From contig OY783197.1 of the NCBI GenBank assembly GCA_963678675.1, positions 7,199,143 to 7,263,142 on the forward strand: 64,000 bases of DNA, read 5' to 3'. Positions 43,837 through 55,632 of the stretch are shown here, in pieces. The stretch's first letter is position 1; every line of letters begins with the position of its first letter. The notes under the pieces are model-generated. The model was not told the DNA's origin. It saw only the letters and a program-made list of their open reading frames with translations, and searched no databases. A program made the position numbers and the translations under genes. Source of the stretch: Xiphydria camelus. Taxonomy: Eukaryota > Arthropoda > Insecta > Hymenoptera > Xiphydriidae.

Positions 43837-44479
43837 TTTTTTCAACTCTTTCACTTTTAGTACCCAAAAGATTGTTCTCAGCCGACAACCGGTTTGACAG
43901 TTATAATTTAATAAATAAAAAGCAGCGTTATTTTTCCAGTGGCTGTAAAATCAACAAATTTTCAAAATTTTGAAAAATCCTTCGATATACGCTTAAACAT
44001 CGATAAAGACTACAATATATCCAAATTTGAGCAAAATCCGAAATGTTGCTCCAAAAAGTGTCCGATTTGGTATGGAATGATCCGAATATGTATTGCCGTC
44101 TCTTCGTGCAGGTGAAATTTGGTTTATAACCGGTTTTCCTCCAAAAATGTCGAAATTCACTTAACAATATTAAAGGGATTTATACGGTTTTGGCTGTAGA
44201 CGAATATATGCACCTATACTGCCCAACTATGGAGAAAGGCAGTAACTACTGACCGAAAAATTTGTGGGAAATCAACTTTAACTTTGATGCCTATAGCGGA
44301 AGGGTTTCCAAGATAGATTACTAATAAAACCTAGCGTTAACATTAAAAAAGAGTCTCCGAATTTAGTTTTAATAATCAAAAAACCTAATAAATGGAATAT
44401 GGATTAATAAATACACATACCTACTGCTTTTTTCCATTGATTTAAGTACTTGTTCATTCATACTTAAAAGCAGTAAGCG

Positions 44480-45225
44480 GCATATATTGCTTTTTTGCGT
44501 TTTACGTTGTTATTGAGAATATCATCTTGACTTTGGGATTGAGCTCGTTCTGCTAACACCCCATAATTTATTTCTGTAAGAAGTGCAAAATTATTTGGTA
44601 TTTCAAACTCTGTTTCATCGGTTCTGAAAATTGTTAGTACACTAGGCTATTCAAAATTGTTTGATTCACTTTAAAAGTATATCTTGTTTGTCAAAGTGTT
44701 TTGTTCACAAAGCTCTTCAAAATTATTTGATTCACATTGAAAACCTATCTCGTTCGGTAACGTATTTAGCACCACTATATTAGGCTCTTCAAAATTGTTT
44801 GATACACTTTGAAAATCTATCTCACCTAAGATTTTAGATCGTTAGTGTTCTTCGGGTTCGATGATTGTTAAATCTGATATCATTGAAAGATTTAGTATGC
44901 AACAATTTTCTAAAAAGAAGAAAGAACATCAAACTTTTCACAGACGTCCTGGACTTGGCCGGGAAGCACTACTTTTTCAAAGAAAAAGCGTCCAAGAAAA
45001 GCGGGTACTTTCCGGACGGATGTCTAAAAGAATAATTCCATTTTGATAATCTGTTTACCGGTTTCACCATATATGATAACGTCATGTTCGAGACCTTCTC
45101 CAATAACACTCGTATTAGCAGGAGTCGTTATGTGTCTTGGATTGATAGTTATACTTTTTTCCAAATTTTGCTTTTTACAAGCCCTCTCTAACATAAGTTC
45201 AGTTCCTGATAGCCTGTGTTAAAAA
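44480..45225 (-). pseudogene. Decayed ORF with internal peptide repeats, family unknown
   Basis: Minus-strand frames with a few stops read, in order, HITTPANTSVIGEGLEHDVI near 45110, then three repeats of about 25-32 residues built on F-Q-S/C-x-S-N-N-F-E-E (near 44830, 44735 and 44665), then TEFEIPNNFALLTEINYG near 44570. Stops and shifts show decay. It may be the parent element's own gene. I do not recognise a family. Confidence 0.4.
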
Positions 45226-45239
45226 AAAGGTGTGAGTGC

Positions 45240-46664
45240 CGTTGTACTCACGGAGGATGTGTAAACATCTTACAATTATCTGCGGTCCGAGTTTAATTGG
45301 GGAACATGACGTCGTAGTTCGACATAAAGAAGTTTAATTTTTTCTATAATAAAATATTTCTTATTATTATATTAGATTTATAACTTACTAGCAGCCCGTC
45401 CCGGCTTCGCACTGGTAGATTGTGGATTGATTTTGTCCGTCCACCATTGTTTAAATACATTTTTAATACAAAACTTTTAGTATTTTTCCCGGGCTACGCA
45501 ATGGTCATATTTGATTTGACCTTGACCATGACCTTCAAGGTTATATCAAGGTCAAATTAATTTTTTTTCACGTTCAAATGTGTCCTTGACCATTTTTTTC
45601 ATGTTACCTTCATTGTCAGCGGAGGTCAAATTTAGGTCAAGTATAGTTCGACTTTTTGAACACCCTGTATAAGATTTACTAACTCAGAAACCTTCGCGGA
45701 TATGCGTCCAACTGTTCCCCAAATTTTCATCGCAATCGGATGAACGGTTTAGGAAGGCATAATAATCATCCGTACCGGTACTTTTTGAACACCCTGTATA
45801 AGATTTACTAACTGAGAAACCTTCGCGGGCATGCCTCCAACCATTCCCCAACTTTTCATCGCAATCGGATGAACGGTTTAGGAAGGCATAATAATCATCA
45901 GTACCGGTACTTTTTGAACACCTTTTATAAGATTTACTAACTCAGAAACCTTCGCGGACATGCGTCCAACCATTCCCCAAAGTTTCATCGCAATCGGATG
46001 AACGGTTTAGGAAGGCATAATAATCATCCGTACCGGTACTTTTTGAACACCCTGTATAATATTTACTAACTGAGAAACCTTCGCGGGCATGCGTCCAACC
46101 ATTCCCCAACTTTTCATCGCAATCGGATGAACGGTTTAGGAAGGCATAATAATCATCAGTACCGGTACTTTTTGAACACCTTTTATAAGATTTACTAACT
46201 CAGAAACCTTCGCGGGCATGCGTCCAACCATTCCCCAAAGTTTCATCGCAATAGGATGAACGGTTTAGGAAGGCATAATAATCATCCGTACCGGTACTTT
46301 TTGAACACCCTGTATAAGATTTACTAACTCAGAAACCTTCGCGGGCATGCGTCCAACCATTCCCCAAAGTTTCATCGCAATCGGATGAACGGTTTAGGAA
46401 GGCATTTGATATTACCTTAAAGGTCACAGTCAAGGTCTAATCCAATACGACCACTGGGTAGCCAAGGGAAAATCCTTAAAGTTTTGTATTAAACATTTTT
46501 CTCTAAAATGTTTTCCCGTTGAAATAATCCAGCTTGCGCGAATAGTATGCGTAGTAGCGCCACACACACACTGACGCAGTTACATCTACATGACTTACGT
46601 CTGACGCTCAATTTCCCAGGAAGGTCGTACCGCAGAGCCATAGCATAGATGTTTACACATAAAA
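45240..46664. repeat. Block A: composite repeat with Helitron H3 core
   Basis: Starts GGTGTGAGTGCCGTTGTACT, then ATGTGTAAACATCT, and ends at AGATGTTTACACAT. The core 45388-46510 is a Helitron (minus-strand 3' end CTAG at 45388) with six 129-bp monomers (unit marks at 45741, 45870, 45999, 46128, 46257, 46386) and a lost 5' end. Inverted copy: block B at 56517-57692. Confidence 0.8.
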
Positions 46665-46680
46665 AAAACGCAATGTATAA

Positions 46681-47464
46681 TCTCTATATACATATATATA
46701 AATCTCGTATCCAAATTTCGTGCCCGAACTCCTACGAAACGGCTCGACCGATTTTTATGAAAATTTTTATGCTTATTCGGTAGGTATGCGGCAACAAGAT
46801 AGGATATATTTCATACCGCTAGGTGATTAGGGCGTTCGAAAAAAATTTAACAATTTTCCAATACATTTTGTATGGAACTTCAATCCGTATACAGCGCCAT
46901 CTCTGATACATGACAGAAATTATAACAATGCCAGTAGATAGCTCTGCGTACATTATCAGTTGTGCGGTTGCATCCCATTGAGCTAGCAGAACAAACACGT
47001 GCGCCGCGATTAATGAGCACTTTTTTCCAATTTCGATTGCTTTTAACGATTATCACATTTCAATTCGATTCAATTAATGTACTTCAAACGATATCATAAA
47101 CGAAAAGTGATTTTCACATCCGCCTCATCCAACTTCCATTTAAGTTTTTCAAAGACAGATGGCGCTGCGTTCGCTTCATTGCGACAAACACGTACGCCGC
47201 AATTAATGAGTATTTGTTCGCCTCATCGCAACAAACACGTGCGCCGCGATTAATGAGCATTTTCTCTACATTTCAATTTCTTTCAGCTATTACTACATTT
47301 CAATTCCATTCAATTAATTTACTTTAAACGACATCTTATTAAATTCGTCATCGAAAAGCGATTTCCACGTCCGCCTCATCCAAGTTCCATTTAAGTTTTT
47401 CAAAGACAGATGTTGGATAGAGAATTTTTATCGGAGGCGAAGCGGAGTTCGCCGGGACAGCTAG
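46681..47464 (+). mobile_element. Helitron, 784 bp, non-autonomous
   Basis: 5' end A|TCTCTATATACATATATATA; 3' end has hairpin GGCGAAGCGGAGTTCGCC then CTAG|T (47461-47465). No duplication. Internal ACAAACACGTGCGCCGCGAT repeats at about 46990, 47182 and 47230. A different family from H1-H4. Confidence 0.9.
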
Positions 47465-48251
47465 TATTATTTATAGGGTTACGGTACCGTATTCCATACC
47501 ATGTTTCAGTGAACGGTTTGGTTAAAAGTTAGGTTAAGGTCATTAAACCAAATTGCTAATTATACTACAAAAGGCGTTTGTATATTATCGTTATTATTCA
47601 TTACCTTTTTCTATCCATTTTTTATTTTCTATGCAATACAATATAAAAATATATCAAAGATTCAACTACCGTGCCGAACAACAACAACAACCGACGGCGG
47701 TTTGAAAGAAACTAAAACTTGAGCAGCTTAAGCTAGAGATGTGAAACTATTGTGACTAACAATAAGTAGTATGCCGATAGAATCGATGTTTCGCCTCTAT
47801 CGAATTATCGTTAGTATAGTTACCGTAATATTTATAATAAAAAACGTTTCTATCCTACAAATGTTTTTTATGAAATAAGTATTGTAATAAGGCAGTAAGT
47901 CAAATTGAAATCAGCTGATGCAACACGAAAAAGCAGCATCTAACAAGCCGCATGACAAATACTGCTTTCTTGTAATGTATCTTGCACTTACTGCCATTCT
48001 GGCTTGCAAACGCTTAGTTTTTCCAGAAAGCAGTAAATGTTTTATCGAATATTTACACAAAGTAAAATAAATTACTGCTTTTTTGCGATAAATTTGGGTA
48101 CAAAAGTAATTAAAGATATTCAATGGTACTAAAAAACGTATTCCGATTTTTGATGTGAACCATCTTATGCCGCGCTTCGGCGGTAAGAACGGCTGTTCTC
48201 GTGAAACGTCGCTGCGTCGTGAAACGTCGTCGCTGGAATGGCTATACGCTT
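47465..48251. other. Parent-element interior, no gene
   Basis: AAATTTGGGTACAAAAGTAATT and GATATTCAATGGTACTAAAA near 48090-48135 match the interior of the MITE at 9472-9705, supporting the 44219-52547 element. Contains CTGCTTTYTTG-type motifs also present near 44425 and 44490. Confidence 0.5.
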
Positions 48252-48914
48252 TCCAGGGAAATAAGGTATATAAAAACCCCATCTGTGTGCGGAATGAGAG
48301 AAAGCAAGCTGGATTTTTGCAGAGATCTTCATTTTGATGTTCTAATGAAGCATCAAGAAGTCTCATATGCTCACCCTTGTGCGTCTCGAGATATCGAAAG
48401 TCAAAGGTCATGAAAAACAATTTTTTGCGAAAATCTCGCTTCCGGTTAGTCTGATGTCTTAAGAAGTTTTAACAAAATTTACGTAAAACAGCATTCTCTA
48501 CAAGTTTGATTCTATACATTTTTTGTACGATCAACCGTTTTCGAGATATAGCGTGAAGAAGCGGGAGCGCGCATTTTTTAATAGGTAATACTATATACTG
48601 CTTAGCTATAACTATAAATGCACTTTTCTTAGTAGTTACTAAAAACTTGAATTCCTATTATTGTTTCAATTAAAAGTTTGTTCATTTATAAAAAAATATA
48701 ATAAATAATTCATAACAAATAATGCATCCTTTTCCGCACTACTTTCGAAGTATTCTGCAAGGTGCGTTTTTTAAGACATGTTACTACAACTACATGTACC
48801 TACTACCCTAACCCATGTTTACTCTACTGGCCTAATCCATGTTTTCGATATTAACAAAAGTTTCTGAACAGTAACCGATTCACGTCTTTCGCAGTTGCCG
48901 GCGTGCTTTATGTT

Positions 48915-50805
48915 TCCTCTTCTTCGTCCTCGTCTTCTTCAGGTGCCTTAAGTAGTTCTACCAAAATATTGCCTTCATCATCACACGCTTCCGCTGTATC
49001 TAATTGCAAAAACCTCTTCAGACTCATGGCCATTAAAGTATTCAATGTCTTGCAATTCTGAGGAAGGATTCAGGCATGCCTGTCCGTGACACTGACCACA
49101 AACTGAAGAGCATGGTAGTCCTACTTTTCTGCATCCACATTGCGTACCACATCCTTTTTTACAATTGCAGAAGATTGTGTTTAATAGTTCGTCTGGGGCA
49201 GGTGGCAATAGTATTGTTTTCGGCTCTAGCATCTCGTTTTTTAAATCCCAACCCCATTTTTCGGGTTGTAGATTTTTTCTTAGCCAAATCTGTATTTGGT
49301 AGTAGACCCGGTAGATATGCTGTTGAGCTGCTTCACTGGTAGGTGGAAGAGATGACAAATTAACTAGTTTATTAAATCGTGTTGATTTGATGAAATGGGT
49401 ATACCTAAAGTTGTCAATGTTTACTTCTTCTTTTGGAGCACTATACATGGCTAATAGAAAACGCTTTCCGTTTTCAAATAATGTATCTGGCGGGCAGTTT
49501 TCTTCTTGAAATATTTGAGCCGAGCGATTCAAATTGGGATGTTTCTCAAACATTTTCATAATCTGAAGTTTTCCTTTATTGAATAGTGCAGAGGAAGTGT
49601 CGCATTCAGTGAAGGCACGCAAAAACAAAATAATTTTGCAAAGAGGATATTTGTCGAAACTTTTAGATGAATAAATTCGTGTTGATGTAGTAACCTTGTC
49701 AATTTTCTTTACGAAAATTTGTCGCTGATGTGACTGAGTTCGTCCTATTAAGAGGGGGGGAGGGGGGTCTAACGCGTGGAAAATAACTCTATTTTTACGA
49801 TTTTTTTTAGAGCTATTGTTGAAGCAGATATATTCTAATGTTTCGCATATTACAAAGCATCATTCGAACATTTTGTAATTTTTTTGTAGAAAAATATTGA
49901 GAAATAAGCCGGTGACGAAGCATTTTCGAGGACGCCTTTTAGAAAAAATGATTTGCGGTGAGCACTATATTTCCATGTAGAACTCTCAAATCAAAAAATC
50001 AAAGCAATTTAGTTAAAACAGATGTTTTTCTAGACCTCTACGTTTTTCTTTAATTTTTTTTTCCATTTTTAAATTTTTGGTGATTTGAAGTAAAAATTGC
50101 GATTTTTCACGAAAAAATCCGTCATTTTGTTGCTGTGAAACCACCTTAATGCAACAAAAAAAGAAAAAGAAAAACGTAGGGGTATGGTATTTTATATGTA
50201 GAAAGTGTATACAAAATTGGAAAAGAATCGGTGCAGTAGTTTTTAAATGACGATATCCACGGACTTTTAAAACTTGGTTTCGAGAAACAAGCGTTTAAAG
50301 CGCCGAGTTCTTACCGCTCCGCAGTATTAGAGGAGCGGAGACTTAAAGGTCTATGAGAGTTTTGCTCCGATTGACTTGAAATTTGGACACAACAATCTTT
50401 AAATGTTTTACTATAAGAAAAGGCAATTTAAAAAATTGATTTTTAGACCCCCCCCCCCCCCCCCTAAAAGAACAAGCAAATCAATGTCTTCTCTAATGAT
50501 GTGTCGGCGGTTCTTTCTCTTTCCGATACTTCGATGGCTGTTTCGATGATTAAGACATCCGCATCATCCTTGGCTTGTTTTGTAGCGATGTTAGCAGCTT
50601 GTAGTTGTTCAATAATCATTTCAATAAAAATGTTTTTATTGCATCGGTTTGATAAGAACTTTTCTTGGCTGATTGGCACATTCATTGTTGCATCAAAGCG
50701 GACTTCATAAGATGTAGACAGTACAGTAGTTCGTCTTAATTGCTCCATTGCTTTTATATTTTTAGACTTGTCTGACTAACCATCAAATACAACAATTATG
50801 TTAGA
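48915..50805 (-). pseudogene. Uncharacterised transposon protein family, CXC-type (locus 3, most complete)
   Basis: From 50805 leftwards: IIVVFDG, then MEQLRRTTVLSTSYEVRFDA, PISQEKFLSNRCNKNIFIEM, AKDDADVLIIETAIE, a DIDLLVLL-like stretch in a shifted frame, the MITE at 49752-50464, then FLRAFTECDTSSALFNKGKL, LSSLPPTSEAAQQHIYRVYY, a cysteine-rich end (CNCKKGCGTQCGCRKVGLPC, CGQCHGQACLN) and, after a frameshift near 49008, an acidic tail ending EDEDEEEET with a stop near 48915. The cysteine spacing resembles Tesmin/TSO1 CXC DNA-binding domains. The DAD/DID acidic motifs could be metal-binding residues of a nuclease fold, which is inference. The family is widespread but unnamed to my knowledge. 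Confidence 0.65.
49752..50464. mobile_element. 713-bp MITE with G-run termini inside the family gene
   Basis: Starts GAGGGGGGGGAGGGGGGTCT and ends in a C-run preceded by TTAGA; the inverted ends are G/C homopolymers plus TCTAA. TAA flanks both sides (49749-49751, 50465-50467). Removing it rejoins the coding frame. The interior has no gene. A related fragment lies at 32265-32330. Confidence 0.75.
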
Positions 50806-50821
50806 ACTTAGATTGAAGACT

Positions 50822-50949
50822 TCAGTGGCTATGAGCCTGAAGAGATTTTGCAATTAGATACAGCGGAAGCGTGCGATGATGAAAACAATATTTTGGTAGA
50901 ACTACTTGAGGAACCTGAAGAAGACGAGGACGAAGAAGAGGAAACATAA
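50822..50949 (+). pseudogene. Duplicate 3' coding tail in the right arm
   Basis: Plus-strand frame FSGYEPEEILQLDTAEACDD.. to ..EDEDEEEET and TAA at 50947. It is the undisturbed version of the acidic tail of the gene above, present because the inverted arm includes the gene's 3' end. Confidence 0.65.
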
Positions 50950-51714
50950 AGCACGCCGGCAATTTCGAAAGACGTGAATCGGTTACTATTCAGAAACCAT
51001 GTCTAAAAAACGCGCCTTGCATTCTACTTCAAAATTGGTGCGGAAAAGGATGCATTTTTTGTTATTAATTATTTATTATATTCTTTTTTATAAACGAACA
51101 AACTTTTAATTGAAATAATAATAGGATTTCAATTTTTTAGTATAATTACTAAGAAAAGTGCATTTATAGTTATAGCAAAGCAGTATATACAGTATTACCT
51201 ATTCAGAAATGCGCGCTCCCGCTTCTTCACGCTATATTTCGAAAACGGTTGATCGTACAAAAAAATGTATACAATCAAACTTGTAGAGAATGCTGTTTTA
51301 CGTAAATTTTGTTAAAACTTCTTAAGACATCAGACTAACCGGAAGCGAGATTTTCGCAAAAAATTGTTTTTCATGACCTTTGACCTTCGATATCTCGAGA
51401 CGCACAAGGGTGAGCATATGAGACTTTTTGGTGCTTCATTAGAATATCAAAACGAAGATCTCTGCAAAAATCCAGCTTGCTTTCTCTCATTCCGCAGAGG
51501 AAGTCTTATTTCCCTGGACATACTCGGGACGCATCGACTCTCTCCGCCACGATTCGGTGGTCCCCTTTCACCGACTGCTAGCCTCCCCACTTACTACTCC
51601 ACGCTCACTGTATCGGTGTACGCGAAGCAGTATTTACCCTCATTAATGAAAGCATGAGGATTGATTAATCATTGGTTAGCACGTTTAAAAATAACATTTA
51701 AAAAATAACATTAA

Positions 51715-51794
51715 CCATTAGAGGACGGGGGTGGTCCCTTTAGGGACCACCCTGAGAACACAAACTATTTTAAAAAATCCCCGTCCTCTAAAGG
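51715..51794. mobile_element. 80-bp piggyBac MITE
   Basis: TIRs CCATTAGAGGACGGGG and CCCCGTCCTCTAAAGG match at 15 of 16; TTAA flanks both (51711-51714, 51795-51798). The interior has the perfect palindrome GGTGGTCCCTTTAGGGACCA plus CC. Confidence 0.9.
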
Positions 51795-51892
51795 TTAAAA
51801 AAAAACCCAAATGGTGTGTAATTTCGAAAGTGATTATCTTGAAAGCAATTAGAGATATCAAGGAAAAAGTTTAAATGCAAAATAAGTTTAAA

Positions 51893-52304
51893 TAAAATAT
51901 AATAACATAATATAAAACAGTTTTTATAGAAAAATGATTAGATGTGAAACACATCGAAATTCTTCTTTGTAGAAAGTATGCGATAGGAAGGATGGACCAC
52001 GCGTCTGTCGAAAGAACACGTGCGCCAGTGCGCATTTGTATTTATGACTGTGATACTATTAAACGGTACGAACCGTTGTGTCTAATTCAAAAAGCGCATT
52101 TAGTTTACTCTCTCTTAATTCTGCCATCGGTAAGTACTGTTTAATAGCATCACAGTCATAAATACAAATGCGCACTGGCGCACGTGTTCTTTCGAAGGAT
52201 GCGTGGTCCATCCTTCCTATCGCATACTTTCTACAAAGGAGAATTTCGATGTTTCACATCTAACAATTTTTCTATAAAAACTGTTTTATATTATATGTTA
52301 TTAT
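51893..52304. repeat. Palindrome, ~170-bp arms
   Basis: Arms 51893-52064 and 52139-52304 share AGATGTGAAACA, AGAAAGTATGCGATAGGAAG and GACTGTGATACTATTAAAC-type sequence; spacer 74 bp. A related single arm is near 40860-40900. Confidence 0.88.
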
Positions 52305-52547
52305 ACACACATGTATTACTTGTATATACTATACTATACTATTATTTATATCTCTATTTTTTTGGTTTTCTTTAAATTGAATTCACGTCATTTGACAATG
52401 ATCAATACTTGTAACTAGCTGTTTGATGTCATGGATATTTTCTATAGTCAATGCTTTTTCACGTTGGACAGCTTTGTCACAACTTTCAGCTGCCACTTCT
52501 TCCACAGCATATTTTGCTAGTTACTGCCTTTCTCCATAGTTGGGCAG

Positions 52548-53339
52548 CATAGATATCACGACCTACACTCGGAAACCACCAAAACAAGATTTTTTGTAAA
52601 AAGTGTATATATCCGGTTTTGCACGCGAGCTCCTCAATTGTGCTCGGGTCCACACTACCATGAGGTAGATTAAACGGCACATTTTTTTTTATTGTGGTTT
52701 CCCCAGTAGGCCCATTCCACAACTGTCGTTCTAGTGTGCAAAAATGTGCTATAGAGTAAGATCCCAGAGCCCCCAGACCTACGTCATTTTAGCAAAGCTA
52801 ATATTTTGTGAACAAATAGTGAGTGTGATATGTAGTTAAGAACGCATGCGTACTTGCTAACTTGAAAGCGGGGCCCTTTTCCACGTAATAGGTACAAAAG
52901 GTATCTACATAAAAACCTTACTCACCTACGTTAAAGTATGATAGCTGGTTTTCATATATTTTTTACAGAATATTTTTAAAAACCAACATTTCATTATTGC
53001 CAGACACTTCCCGTGGGCCCTAATTTCCGCCAGACGCTTTAAAGTTCGCAAAAAAATTAGGTAACCTACGTCATAGTAGCAAGCCTAAATTTTATATATC
53101 TGTACCCCAGGATAAAAGTGTATTAAGTCCAATTTTTACAAATTGGACTTAATACACTTTTATCCTGGGGTACAGATATGTTAATTGGGTTACTATTTTA
53201 AGACCTATTGTAAGCAGCCAGACCAATCCAAAGGGCCAAACATCCCCCCAGACACAATAAAAGTTACGCTATGAGTATGAGCGCGAGGGCATTATTCATG
53301 CGCACGAGTACGAATGAGAGCATTAGATGGCATTATAAG
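52548..53339. other. No gene; contains the palindrome at 53096-53179
   Basis: Mixed AT-rich DNA with no recognised coding relic apart from the hairpin listed next. Confidence 0.45.
53096..53179. repeat. Perfect snap-back palindrome, 40-bp arms, 4-nt loop
   Basis: Arm 53096-53135 and arm 53140-53179 are exact inverted repeats, loop TTAC. No mismatch in 40 bp. Confidence 0.95.
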
Positions 53340-55036
53340 AGGTTTGTTCCTGCAGAGAATCCGTGACTAATCCCTGACAGTTGGTGATTTGTACGTAGTG
53401 CGCATGTGCGGACTTTGACTAGTCAGGGATTTCTGTTGGAACACCGAACGCACTGTACTCTAGTGGTGACGACAGTAATTAATTTTAGAAGAGAGCAAAA
53501 CTAACCTTTTTAATTTTCGACTAAGGTTATTGTTATTTTGTTTTATACACTACTAGTAATGTAACAAAAATATGGATGAAAACTCAGGTACAAACAATAG
53601 AAAGGTAATACGGTTTGGCGAACAAGGGTTGCAAATGTACAGTCAGTTAAGTAAGAGCGTGTATGGCATTATTCATAAAGAAATTATTCAACAATGTTTT
53701 TTTCCACGTACATACGTTTGACATGTTCCAAGGCAATGCGCAATTATGTTAATAATGAGTCCAATCACCACCATCGACAATCACTTGGCATCCCCGAGGC
53801 ATAGTATCCACCCATTTTTCGACGTATTCGCGGGGAAGTGCCTTCCAAACGCGTCGAATTTCTCAGGATAGCTACTTCACAGTGAACACGTTTTCATAAA
53901 CAAGCAGAAGCTTGGACGAAAACGTGTCTTCACTGTGAAGCAGCTATCCCGAGAAATTCGACACATTTGGAAGGCACTGCCCCATAAATACGCTGAAAAT
54001 TTGATGGATAGTATGCCTCGGAGATGCCAAGCAATAATCGATGGTGGTAATTGAACTCATTATTAACCAAATTGTGCATTGCCTTCGACCATATCAAACG
54101 TATGTATATGTCGAAAGAAACATTGTTTAATAATGTCTTCATGAATAACGCCGCACACGCTCTTACTTAACAGACTATACTTACAATCTCACGTCCTTCA
54201 CAGAACGCTAATTGCCGGACGGATCGGAGTAAGCCATCCCCGCAGTGGCCAGCTTAATAAATACCGCTATACATGGAATATGTATTGTAAAGGGGAGAAA
54301 TAACGGATTCCATAGATAACCGTGTAGATCTGATACCTGGCTTGCCATTATCATGCTTTCATTAGCCAGGGCAAAAGCCGCATTAGCTAATGAAAGTTTG
54401 ACATTTAATTGCTAATTGGCTGTTACGTTTTAAAATTAAATTTTCAAAAGTCATTATGTTCAGAATCCGTGAACCCGGGGCCACGGATTCTTCTTCTGGT
54501 TACTTTTGCAAAATGTTTCTATTATAGGTACTCTACATATTAATTACTCATTCAAATTTCTAACATTAGCATCAACATCTATAGCAGAAATAATGGATTC
54601 GGTTTTTCAACAGTAAAAATAACAATTAACAAATTAATAGAGGGGGGGGGGGCAGTTTTACTTCGACCAAGGTGTACACAATATCCTACAACAAATTAGG
54701 ACAGTTATTTTGAATTAATCTATTTCTCCAGTCTTATACCATACTTGTAAAACGCTTGTGCGTGCTGGTTATTCTCAGTATAGCGCTATACCGCGTTTAT
54801 ACTGTGTTTGTAAAACCCGCCCTCATTCATACGAGCAGCTAGTACGCATGCGTCGGACTGAAAGTTTCCTGACAATCCGCAAACTTTTCTGACTGTCAGC
54901 AAACTCGTCTGACTCCTGCTGGAACAGCGGATTTGGAATCAGTGACTGTCACGTACTTCTTGTTGGAACGCGAGAATCTTAATGCGCATGCGCCTGACGT
55001 CCGCTGACAGTCTCTGACTCCTGCAGGAACAAACCT
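53340..55036. mobile_element. 1.7-kb element with perfect 16-bp TIRs
   Basis: AGGTTTGTTCCTGCAG at the left and its exact inverse at the right, with AAG on both flanks (53337-53339, 55037-55039). Near the left end an ATG opens MDENSGTNNRK and meets a GT donor. Subterminal CTGACAGT-like motifs recur at both ends. It contains repeat Q copy 2 and the Tc1-type fold-back. The superfamily is unclear; a 3-bp duplication suggests Harbinger. Confidence 0.6.
53640..54177. mobile_element. Tc1-type fold-back element, TA duplication
   Basis: Ends CAGTCAGTTAAGTAAGAGCG and its near-inverse; TA on both sides (53638-53639, 54178-54179). Both arms, meeting near 53908, carry the C-terminal end of a Tc1/mariner transposase (readable as REIRHIWKALP and SMPRRCQAIIDGG from the right arm and, inverted, from the left). 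The DDE core is absent. Confidence 0.8.
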
Positions 55037-55632
55037 AAGATAGCTTGATGAAATTTAGGTTGTTTATTTGTCTTAATGGAATATTTTAATAATTATTCAA
55101 TAAAACTTGAATGCCTAATTATAACAATAATTTCAATGCAATAAATTTAGCAAAATAAAAGTTCAAGAATTCGATGTTTTATTAAATTTCGGTTTTAAAT
55201 GTAAATGTAATGAAAATACACAGTAAAAAATCGTGCGTCAAATTAAACATATGTATATGGTGTGTAAAAAAGAGTTATGCAGATGTATGATAAAAGTAAT
55301 TCCAAGCTGTGTTAAAATTCTCGGCGATTAAACTATGAATGTTTACAGATTTATATTTTATTGTGTTTAATTTACACGTGAAAATAAAAAAATTGTCTCA
55401 TTTAAATTTTAACACGCCATTGTTTTATGCAAGGACGAACATTTTTTACTGTGTACCTATATTTATGGAAATTAATATTTTTCAATAATAGGTAACATAA
55501 ATTCAATAAAATGATAATTTACTGAAATTTTTTTCTTATAACTATCAAAGATACATGAATGGAAATGTAAAAAAACTATTTGTAAAAGATATCATTTATA
55601 ATTATTAATTATCATATTATCGACTTAACAAT
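54290..55632. other. No gene recognised
   Basis: A C/G-run near 54640, the right end of the 16-bp TIR element at 55021-55036, then AT-rich DNA. Confidence 0.4.

Larger units (their letters stand above)
48252..51515. mobile_element. 3.3-kb long-arm inverted element carrying the CXC-type family gene
   Basis: Arm 48252-49050 and arm 50805-51515 are inverted copies at high identity, including GCGGAATGAGAGAAAGCAAG and the 3' coding tail of the gene. The 1.75 kb between holds the rest of the gene (minus strand) with a MITE in it. Exact termini and duplication were not resolved. Confidence 0.75.
44219..52547. mobile_element. Candidate 8.3-kb parent element, CTGCCCAACTATGG termini, heavily invaded
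   Basis: Left end CTGCCCAACTATGGAGAAAG and right inverse end match both ends of the 234-bp MITE at 9472-9705, each with the correct distinct subterminal sequence, in the correct relative orientation. Flanks TATA and CATA match at three of four bases. Inside are a decayed ORF, an inverted block with Helitron core, a Helitron, a long-arm element and small MITEs. Confidence 0.6.
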
